Origin: Aptenodytes patagonicus
Taxonomy: Eukaryota > Chordata > Aves > Sphenisciformes > Spheniscidae
Assembly (NCBI RefSeq): GCF_965638725.1
Contig: NC_134951.1
Coordinates: forward strand, 70,765,568 to 70,829,567
Reading direction: 5' to 3'
Length of the DNA stretch: 64,000 bases
Shown: one piece after another, positions 10,230 through 22,399 of the stretch
Position numbering within the stretch: position 1 is the stretch's first letter
Layout of the letters: every line of letters begins with the position of its first letter
Program-made: the position numbers and the translations under genes
The notes under the pieces: model-generated
What the model was told of the DNA's origin: nothing
Database searches by the model: none
Seen by the model: only the letters and a program-made list of their open reading frames with translations

Positions 10230-11444
10230 GTATGAGAACAGACTGGGGCTGTCACAGACTGGGGCTGCTGGGCCAAATTGTTTAATTTGATATGGGAATA
10301 CATCTGTGGAAACACAGAGAGTTGCAGAGGGTTCAATACGTTATTGCAGTGGTTTTCTACAGAAAGTCTTTCCAGAAGTTCAAAATGACAACACTCACAA
10401 AACAAAATTAAATCCCGATGTTAAACATCGGCCTCAAGCACATTCTGTTACAGGGGTGCTGATACCTCAAGGATCTTTCTAGCAGGGCTCGAAACAGCAT
10501 CATTCTCCAAACCTAACAGATCCAGAGGTCTCTGTTTTCCCACTGCTTCTCAGGAGGAACAGGCTATGAAAAGAAAGACACGTTTTCATCATAGCTGATA
10601 TGCTATCGGTGTCCTTTTTTGCACTTGCCTTATCAAAGTTAACTCCTCCAAGAGCTGTTTATTCTTCAAGGTGAGCTGAAACTTAAAGGTCTAGATGCTG
10701 GCTTCAGAAGTCTGTGGAGTGAAATGTCCTTTCAGGAACCATTTTCAAGAAGAGCAGCAGATGTTACAGAGAACATGGCATCAGAGCAGGCACAGATGCC
10801 TGGTGTATGTTTTAAGTTGGGTTTTGAGTTTTGTTTTTGGCTTCACAAAAGTAATTTTACTGTTCATTTCTTGGATAATGTTTGCCTTACTGAATTGTCA
10901 GGTTTAAAAATCACAATGAAGTCATGCAGCTTTTGCTTTCTAGAGCTGCATTCAGAAAAGCAGCAAGAAAGGTGCACATAGAGAGTCAGAAAGGTGCATT
11001 TCTGGACAGACAACCTTCTCCATTCTTCACCCAAGAAGAAAGAGGAGGACATGTGGCCATGCAAGTAGGAAAAGGAGAGGTGCCTGTCCTCAAACACTGT
11101 CAAAACCTGTCTCCTGTATGAAACAAGTTTCTGATGCAAAACTGGGGCAAAACCAGAAAGGAACTTCTCCTCACAGAAGGTATTAAAACAAAACTGTCTC
11201 CAGTATATGCTGTGAGGTTAAGTGCAAAATTAAGGAAAGTACTTCTCCATGTCCACCAGTTCTGCTGCTTTCAGCTAAGAACTACCATGTTGAGAAATGC
11301 TCTCCCCTGTAGAAACAGTGTCCAGCCCAAGAAGGGGTTGGGAACACAGAAATAGGGTCCAGGTGAGTGCTCTGCTTCTCCCTGGCAGCCTCCACAGTGG
11401 CTGTGGTAGGGTGTGTGGTGTCTCACTCCAGCCCACTCATCACT
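10230..11444. other. DNA downstream of the last visible TAGAP exon
   Basis: The large C-terminal TAGAP exon would be expected within a few kilobases, but no long open frame or recognisable C-terminal TAGAP sequence is present here or elsewhere in the window. A short run FSRRAADVTEN at about 10745-10780 superficially recalls a RhoGAP arginine-finger segment, but it is in the wrong place and poorly matched. Nothing else was seen. Confidence 0.4.
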
Positions 11445-11810
11445 TAGCTCAGGGCTTTATCCAGTCAGGTCTTGAAAACCTCCAAGGACAGAGACTTGCA
11501 CAGCTGCTCTGGGCAATCTGATACACCACCTGACTGACCTCAGTGTGAGAAGGAGATTCCTTAACCCCAAGCTGAACCTCTCTTGTTTCAACTCCCGCCC
11601 ATTGTCTCTCATCCTCCTGCTATGCACTGCTGGGAAGAGCCCAGCTCTGTCATTCTGCTGACCCCCCCCACAGGTGCTGGGGGGCTGCTGTCAGGCTCCA
11701 CCGAAGCCACCTCTACCCCAGGCTGAACAAGCCCCAGTCCCTCAGCCTCTCCACACAGGATAAGTGCTCCAGCACTGACCATCTTGGTGGCCCACCACTA
11801 AACTTGCTCC
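11445..11810 (-). repeat. CR1 LINE fragment (older copy)
   Basis: Matches the CR1 3' half in reverse orientation: GTCAGGTCTTGAAAACCTCC, CTCTTGTTTCAACTC, then CAGGCTGAACAAGCCCCAGT and CCTCAGCCTCTCC, ending near GACCATCTTGGTGGCCC. More diverged than the copies at 14.7, 18.6 and 31.1 kb, with small indels; no open frame remains. Confidence 0.85.
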
Positions 11811-14185
11811 TGTTGATGACAATTCCTTCTTTTTGTGCAAAACCCAACCCATCAATTACCAACGGAGCTTTTTGCAACACCTCTGTATTGTCCTGTTCTC
11901 TGTATTAAGCCCCTCCACCTTCACTGGTGGCCTCTTTAATTTGTCATGTTCATTATTCAAATTATGTATTTCAAATTGGGAGTTGAATTGTTGCCATGTT
12001 CATTGATTTGGAAGGACTATGAGGTTTGGAAAGCTTACAAAGGCTACACGTAGCTGACAGTAATAAAGAACAGGTGTTCATCAACTGCTTTTCAGACACA
12101 AAATACTTTGGTGGCTTCCTTGGTTCCAGTGTTTACTACCACCACCAAATACCATGCTGTGTACAGGCAGTCTCCTGGTTCATCCTTGTTCCTGGCATGG
12201 TGCACGGTCATTATATGTTTTTTCCAGAGAGAAATATACTTGGGGAAAATACAACTTTGTAAAATACTTCAATTGGGATTAGCCATTTAAACTCGTACAT
12301 AGCCTTTAAAAAGATTTAAACTGAATTTACTGTATATTACCACCAGATGTCACTGATAACACTAAAGCAAAACACATTTACCTGTGGTTAAAAGTCTTCC
12401 CTCAAAGGCAGGCTTTGCACACCCACCTATTGTCCACATTTGCACCATGGCCATGAGTGGTTTACATTGCAGGCATTAATTTAGCATTTGTCATGCAGCG
12501 CTTGTTCAGTGTAAAGCCCTTCCTAGCATCGTTCCTGCTTATCATGCGTTTTGGGTTGTGCAGTATTTTTGCCAGAATCTCCCTAGGTTGGATGGAGATA
12601 GGCTTAGGGACCACACTTCCCTAAACATACAGCCGTGGGAGTGACCAGCAGACCAGTGTCAGGCTTACTGATGCATCCTGGCAAGGTACCAAAAAACACT
12701 TTCCATTGCTTCAGGTCAAAATCAAAAACCTGAAAACTGAAATGGTAGTAAAATTCTGCCTTCTGACTTGTACCAAAATGGTTGTAGCAGGAAACAGAGG
12801 ATTAGGCTCATCCTATAGAGACCATCATGGGGCTTGCTGTGGCTGATACAGAGGGGATGCCAGCAGCCACCCTCACCCCCTTGCCCAGGCCAGGTGGAGG
12901 GGACAGACCTGGCCAGGATGGGCCTGGGGGCCAGCAGGGTGCTGGGAAATGACTAACAGGAAAGCTATCGTCACATTTGCCTCTTCTGCCCTGACAGAGC
13001 CTCGCATGGGCACCTCAACAGGCAACAGAGCGAAGGCTGCTGTTTCTGAAGCTCTTCAGGCTCAGTGCTAATTGCCACGTGTGCTAACCCAGCAGGCCAG
13101 ATCCCAGTCTGAGAGTGGGATGTCAGGGATATGACATCTGAAGAGACAAGTACCTGCTCCACATCTCAAACCCTGAAAAGGGACGTCCAGACTTTTCACT
13201 GGACTGCTTGTACATGTGGCTTCACAGGCAGACCCTGCCTTCCCTCCATCCTGGGCTAGCACGTCCAGTGATAATCAGGGCAGCTATTGCTTACATGGAA
13301 AAGCTCCCTTGGAAGGTGTCAGGTATTTACGTCTCTCTGCAGGTAGCTGAAAATCAGAAGTAATGAGATGTAACCACCAACAAATCCACTCAGTGGTTTG
13401 AGGATCGGCAGATTTGAATGTGTTAAACTGAGTGTCTGTAGTCAGATGGTTTGAGGTCAAAATTAGGCTAGCAGACCATGGACACTTTCTAAAGACAAAA
13501 TATTCCTCTGTAAACTCTGCTTTTTAAGTCGTAGTAATTTAACATACTGTGCTATATTTTTCATTTATTATTCATTCCTAAAAGTATCCAAATATACGTC
13601 ATCCATCTGAAATTAAAATAATCCATGCTCACTACACCTGCCTGTTAGTATTTAAGAACAATTGCTCCGTTTCTTTTGATGACACACAAGGCTGGAGTCA
13701 AAGGCTGGCAGTGAAAATTTGGTTTAGGTATTGAAGTCAATGGGACCAAGATTTCACATTAGTTTTGTTTCCACGATGATGGAGACTCCTGTCATGACTT
13801 CGTAAAAATCAGCCTCATTATGGCTAACTTTATCTGGATTAAAATAAATAGAAAGGACGTTAAGATGTGGCTTGTGAGAACTGTAAATGTTTTAGCTTCT
13901 TTAGTGGAATATTATATGTCAGTTTTAGGGATTACTCATTACTGGATATCTTGTCATATCTTTACAAGAGATTTAGCATCACTAAGAGGATTCCTGTGGA
14001 TATTTGTGAAAAGATTCAAGCAACCAAATGCTGGCTTGAATATTTTTTTTGGAAATTGTCCAAGGGGGAAGTGGTCAGCTCGAAGATTTTCATTTCTGCC
14101 ACTTCTGCTTCGTGCTTTATTAGCTGGAAAATTTAGTTAGAGAGTGTTGAATTGTTGTATTTAAATTGTCTGTGACATTATGGGT
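11811..14185. other. Non-coding DNA without recognised features
   Basis: No exon, RNA gene or repeat was recognised. Small open stretches (for example 13820-14140) show no family motif. Confidence 0.4.
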
Positions 14186-14485
14186 GTCGGTCTCTTTTCC
14201 CAAGTAACTAGTGATAGGACGAGAGGAAACGGCCTCAAGTTGTGCCAGGGGAGGTTTAGATTGGACGTGAGGAAAAATTTCTTTACTGAAAGAGTGGTTA
14301 AACATTAGAACAGGCTGCCCAGGGAAGTGGTTGAGTCACCATCCCTGGAAGTATTTAAAAGACATGTAAATGAGGCGCTTAGGGACATGGTTTAGTGGGC
14401 ATGGTGGTGTTGGGTCAACGGTTGGACTCGATGATCTTAGAGGTCTCTTCCAACTTTAATGATTCTATGATTCTATGATTATTTT
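14186..14485 (+). repeat. CR1 LINE 3' fragment
   Basis: Covers the last part of CR1 ORF2 and the 3' end: TCTTTTCCCAAGTAACTAG, GAGGAAACGGCCTCAAGTTG, GAACAGGCTGCCCAGGGAAG and the terminal direct repeats ATTCTATG near 14461-14481. 5'-truncated, as is usual for CR1. It lies tail-to-tail with the - strand CR1 at 14741. Confidence 0.92.
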
Positions 14486-14740
14486 TGTTCTTAAATTGCT
14501 ATAAGAAAAAATCATTAATTGTATCCATTGCAATAATTCAGGAATATCGGCTTATGAAAGGTCAAGACCATGTTTAAGAGAAATTTGAAAGCTCATACAT
14601 CATATCTGATTTTCACATAACATTAAAAGTCCTGTTCAGGAAGTCCCTGTCCTCACTTACCTGAAGTGATGTGAACTACGCACAACTACAGAAAAGAAAG
14701 CAGGTTTAGTCATAGCTAGAAAGACATGCTCTTGATTTAT

Positions 14741-15842
14741 AATCATAATATAGTTTGGGTTAGAAGGGACCTCTAAAGGTCATCTAGTCCAACCCCCCTG
14801 CCGTGGGCAGGGACATCTTCAACTACATCAGGTTGCTCAGAGCCCCGGCCAACCTGACCTTGAATGTTTCCAGGGATGGGGCATCCACCACCTCTCTGGG
14901 AAACCTGTGCCAGTGCTTCACCACCCTCAGCGTAAAAAATTTCTTCCTTCTATCTAGTCTAAATCTACCTCCTTTAGTTTAAAGCCATTCCCCCTTGTCC
15001 TGTCACAACAGGCCCTGCTAAAAAGTTTGCCGCCATCTTCTTTATAAGCCCCCTTTAAGTACTGAGAGGCTGCAATAAGGTCTCCCCAAAGCCTTCTCTT
15101 CTCTAGGCTGAACAACCCCAACTCTCTCAGCCTTTCCTCATAGGAGAGGTGTTCTACCCCCCCCATCATTTTTGTGACCCTCCTCTGGACCCGCTCCAAC
15201 AGGTCCGTGTCTGTCTTATGCTGAGGGCTCCAGAGCTGGACGCAGTACTCCAGGTGGGGTCTCACCAGAGCAGAGGAGAGGGGCAGAATCACCTCCCTTG
15301 ACCTGCTGGCCACGCTTCTTTTGATGCGGCCCAGGATACAATTGGCCTTCTGGGCTGCAAGCGCACATTGCTGGCTCATGGCCAGTTCTTCATCCACCAG
15401 TACCCCCAAGTCCTTCTTGGCAGGGCTGCTCTCAATCCCTTCATCCCCCAGCCTGTATTGATACTGGGGGTTGCCCCGACCCAGGTGCAGGACCTTGCAC
15501 TTGGCCTTGTTAACCTCATGAGGTTCACACGGGCCCACTTCTCGAGCTTGTCCAGGTCCCTTTGGATGGCATCCCATCCCTCTGGCGTGTCAACCACATC
15601 ACTCAGCTTGGTGTCATCTGCAAACTTGCTGAGGGTGCGCTCGATCCCACTGTCTATGTCATTGATGAAGATATTAAACAGTACCGGTCCCAATACGGAC
15701 CCCTGCGGGACGCCACTTGTCACCAATCTCCATCTGGACATTGAGCCATTGACCACTACTTTCTGGGTGCAACCATCTAACCAATTCCTCACCCTTTACC
15801 GGACAGTCCACCCATCAAATCCATACCTCTCCAGGTGTGGTA
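14741..15842 (-). repeat. CR1 LINE fragment with reverse transcriptase region
   Basis: On the - strand this 1.1-kb copy encodes the C-terminal half of CR1 ORF2. [12 protein letters not shown] (around 15600-15635) is the RT catalytic FADD box, followed by [28 protein letters not shown] and [13 protein letters not shown]. The frame is broken once near 15500 (two overlapping open pieces, 15792-15376 and 15577-14954). It is 5'-truncated and not active. ORF2 of CR1 encodes an endonuclease-reverse transcriptase; only RT and downstream sequence is present here. Confidence 0.93.
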
Positions 15843-18565
15843 TGTATTTCATAACAACATTTTTTTAAAAGTAGAATGTGACGAGTTTGATTGCTTGTTT
15901 ATGGTGTAAAATTGTCAAGAGACTATAAGGTCAGTCTAAGGTGTTTTAGCTAATGCTGCTTGGGATTTGACCCTCTACTTGCTACAATGCAAGGGTACTT
16001 ACGGAAAGTTATGTGAGAACTTACGTTTACATATTTTTCCTGCCACACCATTCGTATGAGAGAGTGCCATTTTTACTTAATTAGAATTTACAAATACAAT
16101 CCAAGCCTGTAAATCATATCTATACTTTAAAGTCTGTGCTTAAGAAAACAAATGTGGCATGAAGATAATACTACACTGGAAAAATTATCTTACAGTACAT
16201 TTTCAGAATGTATTAGAATAGGGGAACCATTTCTTTTAGCCCTAAAGTATGGTGCAATCTGTGTTCTTTTGTCAACAGCTAATGGCTGTGTTTGGTAAAA
16301 AACTCATAAATCTGTTTCCATCCTCCCTAAATACAATATTTGTTTAATGATAACAGCAGTATGGGCACCAGGAATGCTTATTTGATGAAAAACATTTCTT
16401 CACATGGATAAGGTGTACCCAAGTTTAAAAGAAAAAGATTATAATGGCCATCCCAGAGCCACCTTTTGCAAGTGACTCTTCGCTGGTGGAAGGACATTAC
16501 TGTGCTCTGCAGTCAGCCCGGCAGCCACGTTCCTCTGGCTGAATGGGAATTATTTAAGTTCGCCCTAACTTAAAGATAGCAATAGCAATAGAATTTACTT
16601 AGGAGCCTGTCTTGTTCCTATGCCAATAAAAATTGCACTGCACTGACCCAGAGAGTGCATCTTGCTAGTGGTTGGGGATCAGATCAGTGGTTGGGCAGGT
16701 TCTGTTGCATTTCCTTCCATTTGCACTAAAACATTCGCACAAAGCAGCGTTAGAAACGTGCAGAAGGGACAAACTAACATATGGGGAGGTAGCTGGTCGG
16801 TAACGAGAGGTAGAAGAGTTGTGTGTCTGACAGAGTTACAGCTGATCCTTGGGTCTCTGCTGTGTAGCAGTGGCAAGTTAATGTCTTGAGGCTGGAGGAG
16901 AAGTGAGGTTACTCCAGGGTGACCAACTTTCATGCTCCTGTAAGCTGCCTGCCAAAGTCCTCATATGGCCAAGGGTCAGGGAAGAGGAGAGAGCTCCAGC
17001 ATGGGTTTACCCACTCCCCATGGGCCCATGCTCTCCATGGGGCTGGGCAGCTGCCTCTGCCAACGTACTTCTTCACAGAGCTGGTGCTTGAGGTCGCCTG
17101 GCAGAGTCTGTGCCTGCACAACCCATTGCTCGTCATGTGAGACTGCTCCAGTCTGGGAACCACACTTGCCCTGCTCAAGGATCCGCTGCTGGCCACCCCT
17201 GAGCTGTATTCCTCAAGAACTCAATCCCTCCCGATGTATACACAGCTCCTGAAGGGTATTTTACTGGTGTGGCAAAGCCAAACCCACAAGCATTAGGATT
17301 TGCCAGAGCAACCCTCAAGGTCCTTACACTGGACACTTCACAGGTGAGAGTCTCACGGATCCCTGCTCCATGCAGTGCCAAGGATGGACTTGCTGTGGGA
17401 GCCACCTGGGACCATGGTGCTACAGGGGCTTGTTGGGGACAGTGGCGGGTTTGTGGCAGAGGGTTGCAGGCAGAGACAGAGCAAGCTGGCACTGACACTA
17501 GTTCTGGGCTTCCCCAAAGCTTGTCTCTTCCACTGAGGTTACATGTGATGCTGGGTGACCATGAGCGAAATAGCTGAGAAACATATCTTTCTGTTCCAGG
17601 CAGGAATAAAAATCTACTAATTTAAAAAATCTTAAGAACATGGTCATTGCAAACAATCAGTTCACTAATACTGGAATTCACAAATCCAGCTAGTATTACC
17701 TTTGTTTAATAAATATTGATCCAGTGTACGTTTTGGTAAGTATGCCCAGATAATAATTTCCAATACTATTTCCAACAAGCAATTTAAAAATTGTGGGTTT
17801 CTGAATTTTGAATTGAATTGCAGTTTCCCTTCAACACTAGCTTCACACACCAAATGAAGAGCAAAAATGTCATTCATTAAAATGTAAAAATTACAAATGT
17901 AAATGAATGTATTTTCATGTGTATAACAACTAGAATATGCAATTGGTACTGAACAGAAGCTCAGGCTGTGTCAAAGTATATTCATGAGAATGGTTCAAAG
18001 GAAACATTTGGCTCACCATATGAACATGAGAAGAACCCACACCTTAAACAGCTTTTAAGACAGAGGCACTTGGGGACTGGTAGCAAGAGTCTCTGAAAGA
18101 AAAATCATGCAGTGCCACAGCAGTGTGGGTCTTGAGATTGGAAAACCCCTCAAGCACAGGGGGACAGTGCCAATCTCTTCCTATGGGACCTCATACTTGT
18201 GACTTTTGGACATCTACGAACAGTCCGAGGTTTGTTAAAAGTTACCGGGAAGTACAGAAAGCGGCTATGGGCATGCAGCCAACGTGGTGTAAACGTGCGT
18301 TGAGTGCGGGGCAGCACTCAACTGGCTGTTCTGCAGCCCTTTTTGGACTGAAGCCTGATCCCTGCTGCCGGTCCTGTGGGACTAAAGTCAGTGACCTACC
18401 CCACCCCTTCCAGGCCTGTGCCCTCCAACTAAAGAATAAATTCAGTTTTATTGTCTTTATTTACACTATATGCTAACTCACTCCTGGAGAAAAGCGTTAT
18501 ACAAAGCATCTGAGTCCAAGGTGCAGTTGCATGTTTAAGCAGCTGTTGAAGAACTGCTCATCCTT
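15843..18565. other. Non-coding DNA without recognised features
   Basis: No exon or repeat was recognised. AT-rich around 15.9-16.4 kb and 17.6-18.0 kb, moderately GC-rich around 16.9-17.5 kb. Open stretches in the GC-rich part overlap on both strands and look like chance. Confidence 0.4.
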
Positions 18566-19376
18566 ATCATAGAATCATTAAGGTCAGAAAAGACCTCTAA
18601 GATCATCGAGTCCAACCGTCAACCCAACACCACCAGGCCCACTAAACCATGTTCCCTAAGCGCCTCATCTACACGTCTTTTAAATACCTCCAGGGATGGG
18701 GACTCCACCACTTCCCTGGGCAGCCTGTTCCAATGTTTAACCACTCTTTCAGTAAAGACATTTTTCCTTACATCCAATCTAAACCTCCCCTGGCACAACT
18801 TGAGGCCGTTTCCTCTTGTCCTATCGCTTGTTACTTGGGAGAAGAGACCGACACCCACCTCACTACAACCTCCTTTCAGGTAGTTGTAGAGAGCAACAAG
18901 GTCTCCCCCGAGCCTCCTTTTCTCCAGGCTAAACAACCCCAGTTCCCTCAGCCGCTCCTCAGAAGACTTGTTCTCCAGACCCCTCACCAGCCTCGTTGCC
19001 CTTCTCTGGACACGCTCTAACACCTCAACGTCCTTCTTGTAGTGAGGGGCCCAAAACTGAACACAGTATTCAAGGTGCGGCCTCACCAGTGCCGAGTACA
19101 GGGGCCCGACCACTTCCCTGCTCCTGCTGGCCACACTATTTCTGATACAGGCCAGGATGCCATTGGCCTTCTTGGCCGCCTGGGCACACTGCCGGCTCAT
19201 GTTCAGCCGGCTGTCAACCAGCACCCCCAGGTCCTTTTCCTCCAGGCAGCTTTCCAGCCACTCTTCCCCAAGCCTGTAGCGCTGCATGGGGTTGTTGTGG
19301 CCGAAGTGCAGGACCCGGCACTTGGCCTTGTTGAACCTCATACAGTTGGCCTCAGCCGATCGATCCAGCCTGTCCA
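18566..19376 (-). repeat. CR1 LINE fragment
   Basis: Starts at the CR1 tail on the reverse strand (ATCATAGAATCATTAAGGTC) and runs to TCGATCCAGCCTGTCC. The - strand keeps one uninterrupted 252-codon frame (19377-18619) with [33 protein letters not shown] and [19 protein letters not shown], the C-terminal part of CR1 ORF2. The long open frame suggests a younger insertion than the other copies. It is 5'-truncated just after the RT catalytic region. Confidence 0.94.
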
Positions 19377-20985
19377 AAACTTATTAAACTGTTACCTCCA
19401 AGGGGCTGCTAAAGCCATGGTCTGCATGGTTATTGGCAACACAAATGGCAGTTGCATAAAAGAAACGTGACTTTGCAGCAGGACTGGCTTCCATTGTCAA
19501 CCCCTATAAGCACGTGCTGACTCTCATTCTGTACGTGTGCAGCCTCTCTCCAGTCCCCAGCAAAATCAGCAGAGCAACAGGAACACAGGTGAGACAAATA
19601 GGAAGAACAACAGGTTTATCATTTGGCTTTTGCTGGGTTACCCACATCTATCCTCAGCTGGATCTTCATATATGTGGGAGGTTGTGCCTCCGAGCCAAAA
19701 GCTGTACACTGGTATAAAATCGTATCCATATGGCAAGGATACTCCTCAGCAAAATCACATGCCCCTCCTCTCTTCAGTTCTCCTTAGGGAAAGGGTCTTC
19801 CCCCCAGGTTGTTCCCCCCTGCCCTAGGACTGATACATTGGATTTCCATTATGTTTAAACTGAGCATGAGAGTCTATAGTGGTTCTCCAGCCTTGGCAGG
19901 AAAGGAATTTGAGCTTTTTCAGAAGACCTGTGCTGCATTTTGTTCAATACAATGGGATGATCACGTTCCTGTTCCCCATATGATCTCAGGGCACTTCCAT
20001 TCCTGAGCACTAAAATTACCCTTGTCTTTGGAAAAAAAACATGAATATGGACAACTGACTTTTCAGTGGAAAATGTGTGCATCAACCCATCTCCCTCTGG
20101 CAGCAAGGCTGGAACAGGAGCTACTTGTGTCACAGAAGGCAACTGTATCTCCCTGCTACAAGGAAAAATCCGAGGACCAAGCCCAGCTGACCCCATTTCC
20201 AATTTCTGAGCCTGCTGTCAGTGTGTGGTCCTCAGCAGGTGCCTGCTCAACCCCTCGCAAGGCCCTCCACGCCCCCTCAGAGACACCCCGTCCTCTCTGC
20301 CAAGGGCACGGCCATGCGCGGACATGGAGCCGGAGAACACCTCTGGTGTGGGCAGACCCACCGTGGGCCCACAGCCAGCGGCAGGCTTCGCTGGGGAAGG
20401 TGCAGCAGGCGGCTCAGGGCAGAAGCAGGGGCTGGCACCAAGCAGGCCCCCACACCAGTTCTGCTATGCTGGCGTCGCACCCTTGATCTCACCCTTCAGC
20501 GTCAACGGGTTCGCAAGGTCTGGCCCCGTGCGCAAGTCCTTGCAGATGCAGATAGTGGAATTTGTAACTCTTTAGGTGGGTATTGCTGGTATTTTAATCG
20601 CATTCTCAAATGGCCCATCCGGCTAATTCTGCCAGCAAATGAGGACCGGAGCTCCAAGGGTCCTTACTTAGGATGTTTATATGAGCAGCAAACGTTTTGG
20701 CTTGTGGCCATCTTCAGAAATACAGATTATTAATATTTATTTATATGAAATAATTGTCTAGGAAATACAGGCACGCACCAGTGCTCAGCTTGATAATGCG
20801 GCATTATACAAACACACAGCAAAACGACCTTCCGTCCTCCAGTCAAAGCAACAGGCAAGAAAGAACAGAGATGCATGGAGCATAAGGAAACAGCATTTAG
20901 GCATCACAAAAGGTTATTGCAAGAATTGCTGTTTATGATTGATTAAAGATCGTGAAAAAAACACATTGAATGAAATGACAGTTAA
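19377..20985. other. Non-coding DNA with a GC-rich patch
   Basis: Nothing firm was recognised. The patch at about 20220-20570 is GC-rich relative to its surroundings and has overlapping open frames on both strands (for example 20225-20575, 116 codons), but no motif is recognisable and there is no clear splice or promoter signal. Confidence 0.35.
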
Positions 20986-21335
20986 ACATAGAGGTGACCG
21001 TGCTGGGTCAGAACAGCAGCGTTTCTAGTCCAGTCCTGGACTCTATCTCCTAGAATGGCCAACAGGAATTGCCTAATGAGAGAGTGAGGACAGGGGAGGC
21101 TGCTCCCCAAAGCGCTTCCGCAGGATGCAGATTTGCACCTCAAAGAGTTCCTGAATCAGAGGTGTTTGTGTTGAATATCCCTGCACGGATTTTTCTTCCA
21201 TGATCGAGCCTAATTGCTTTTTGAACTTCTGACATCCCCAACATCCTGTAGCAATGAGTTCCAAGATTTAATTGTGATTTGTGTGAAGAGGTACCTTCTT
21301 TTGAACCTACCACCTCATAATTTCATTTGATGATC
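20986..21335 (-). repeat. Ancient CR1-type LINE remnant
   Basis: Contains GACCGTGCTGGGTCAGAACA, then TAGAATGGCCAACAGGAATTGC, GAGTTCCAAGATTTAATTGTG and a GTGTGAAGAGGTACCTTCTT stretch, in the order of the old CR1 family shared by birds, turtles and crocodilians (by memory: TGGGTCAGACC, TGGCCAATGCC, GAGTTCCACAGGTT, GTGAAGAAATACTTCC). Strongly diverged, so the insertion is old. Confidence 0.65.
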
Positions 21336-22399
21336 ACTCTTCCCCCCCAGCTGCTATGTTAAGCATTTCAGTAAATACTTCTCCTTGAATCCAGTGGCAA
21401 CTTTGTAAAAAATAGAGAATAAACTTGATATTTAGACAATTCAGCTGGATGAAAGTATATACATATAAAATTACATAAAATACACTGCATGATATCTTCC
21501 CAAATAGCAAATGCATACTCTTTATTATCTTACCAAGATCTCACAAAAAAAAAGGCACAAAGAAACCACCTGCAAAAAAAATCCTGCAGTATATGCAATT
21601 AGTAAGCTGAGAACACGTATAACACGATTGCACAGCGCAGACCGAGAACAGGTGTGCTATGGGCATTTCCACAAAACCAGCACAGTTTAAGCAAGTAGGA
21701 ACACGTCATCTAAGTGATCCACTGCACTTCTAGCACTTGTAATCTTGAGTATAGTCAGGAACTTGGCCTATTTTTAACATTTTCCTGATCATATATTAAA
21801 AATAAAGCAAAAACCTTCAAATAGAAGACTATTTGCTTTCATTATCAGTCATGTATGTTTTAATACAGTTCTTCTCTACTCACCTCCATATGATGTACCC
21901 CCATCTTTCCCAGAGGGAAAGGGGATAAAAAGAAGACCTCACCTTATGTTTCTCCATCGGTGGACATGGGTTTACGTATTCATTGTGCATGTCTGTATAG
22001 GATTGGGAAGCCTGAGCAGTAAGCCCCAAGCAGGGCAGGCCTGCATCTTTCCAGCAGGATCTTACCCAGAAAGGACCCGGCCCTCTAATACCTCTGAAAC
22101 CATTTTCTGTTGCAGCACTCTCAGACTAACGGAGGAGAGGTGGAAGAATACAGGCCAGCACAATAAGCTTTATCACTCCACTTCCCTCCCTGGTAACAGC
22201 CAGTCTCAAATCTTAAACAGACGCTGTTTTAAGAGCATGCACAAGAAATCACTGTCAGGAACAGTGTTTTTTTCATGATGGCACGGCACTGGCTACCCTC
22301 AGTTACTTTGGAGAGGAGGAGAGCACGGTTTAATGGAAAAAAGTTAACTAAAACCAGCAGGAAGAGTCACCGAAGTCCTTGAGGGGAGATGAAGTGACA

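Noticed and set aside
10745-10780. FSRRAADV resembles a RhoGAP arginine-finger segment (GIFRRAAN)
   Set aside because: It lies downstream of the RhoGAP C-terminal exons, lacks the Gly-Ile-Phe before the Arg pair, and the following residues do not match.
18649-19470. Frames on the + strand over the CR1 at 18.6-19.4 kb
   Set aside because: Antisense shadows of the CR1 ORF2.
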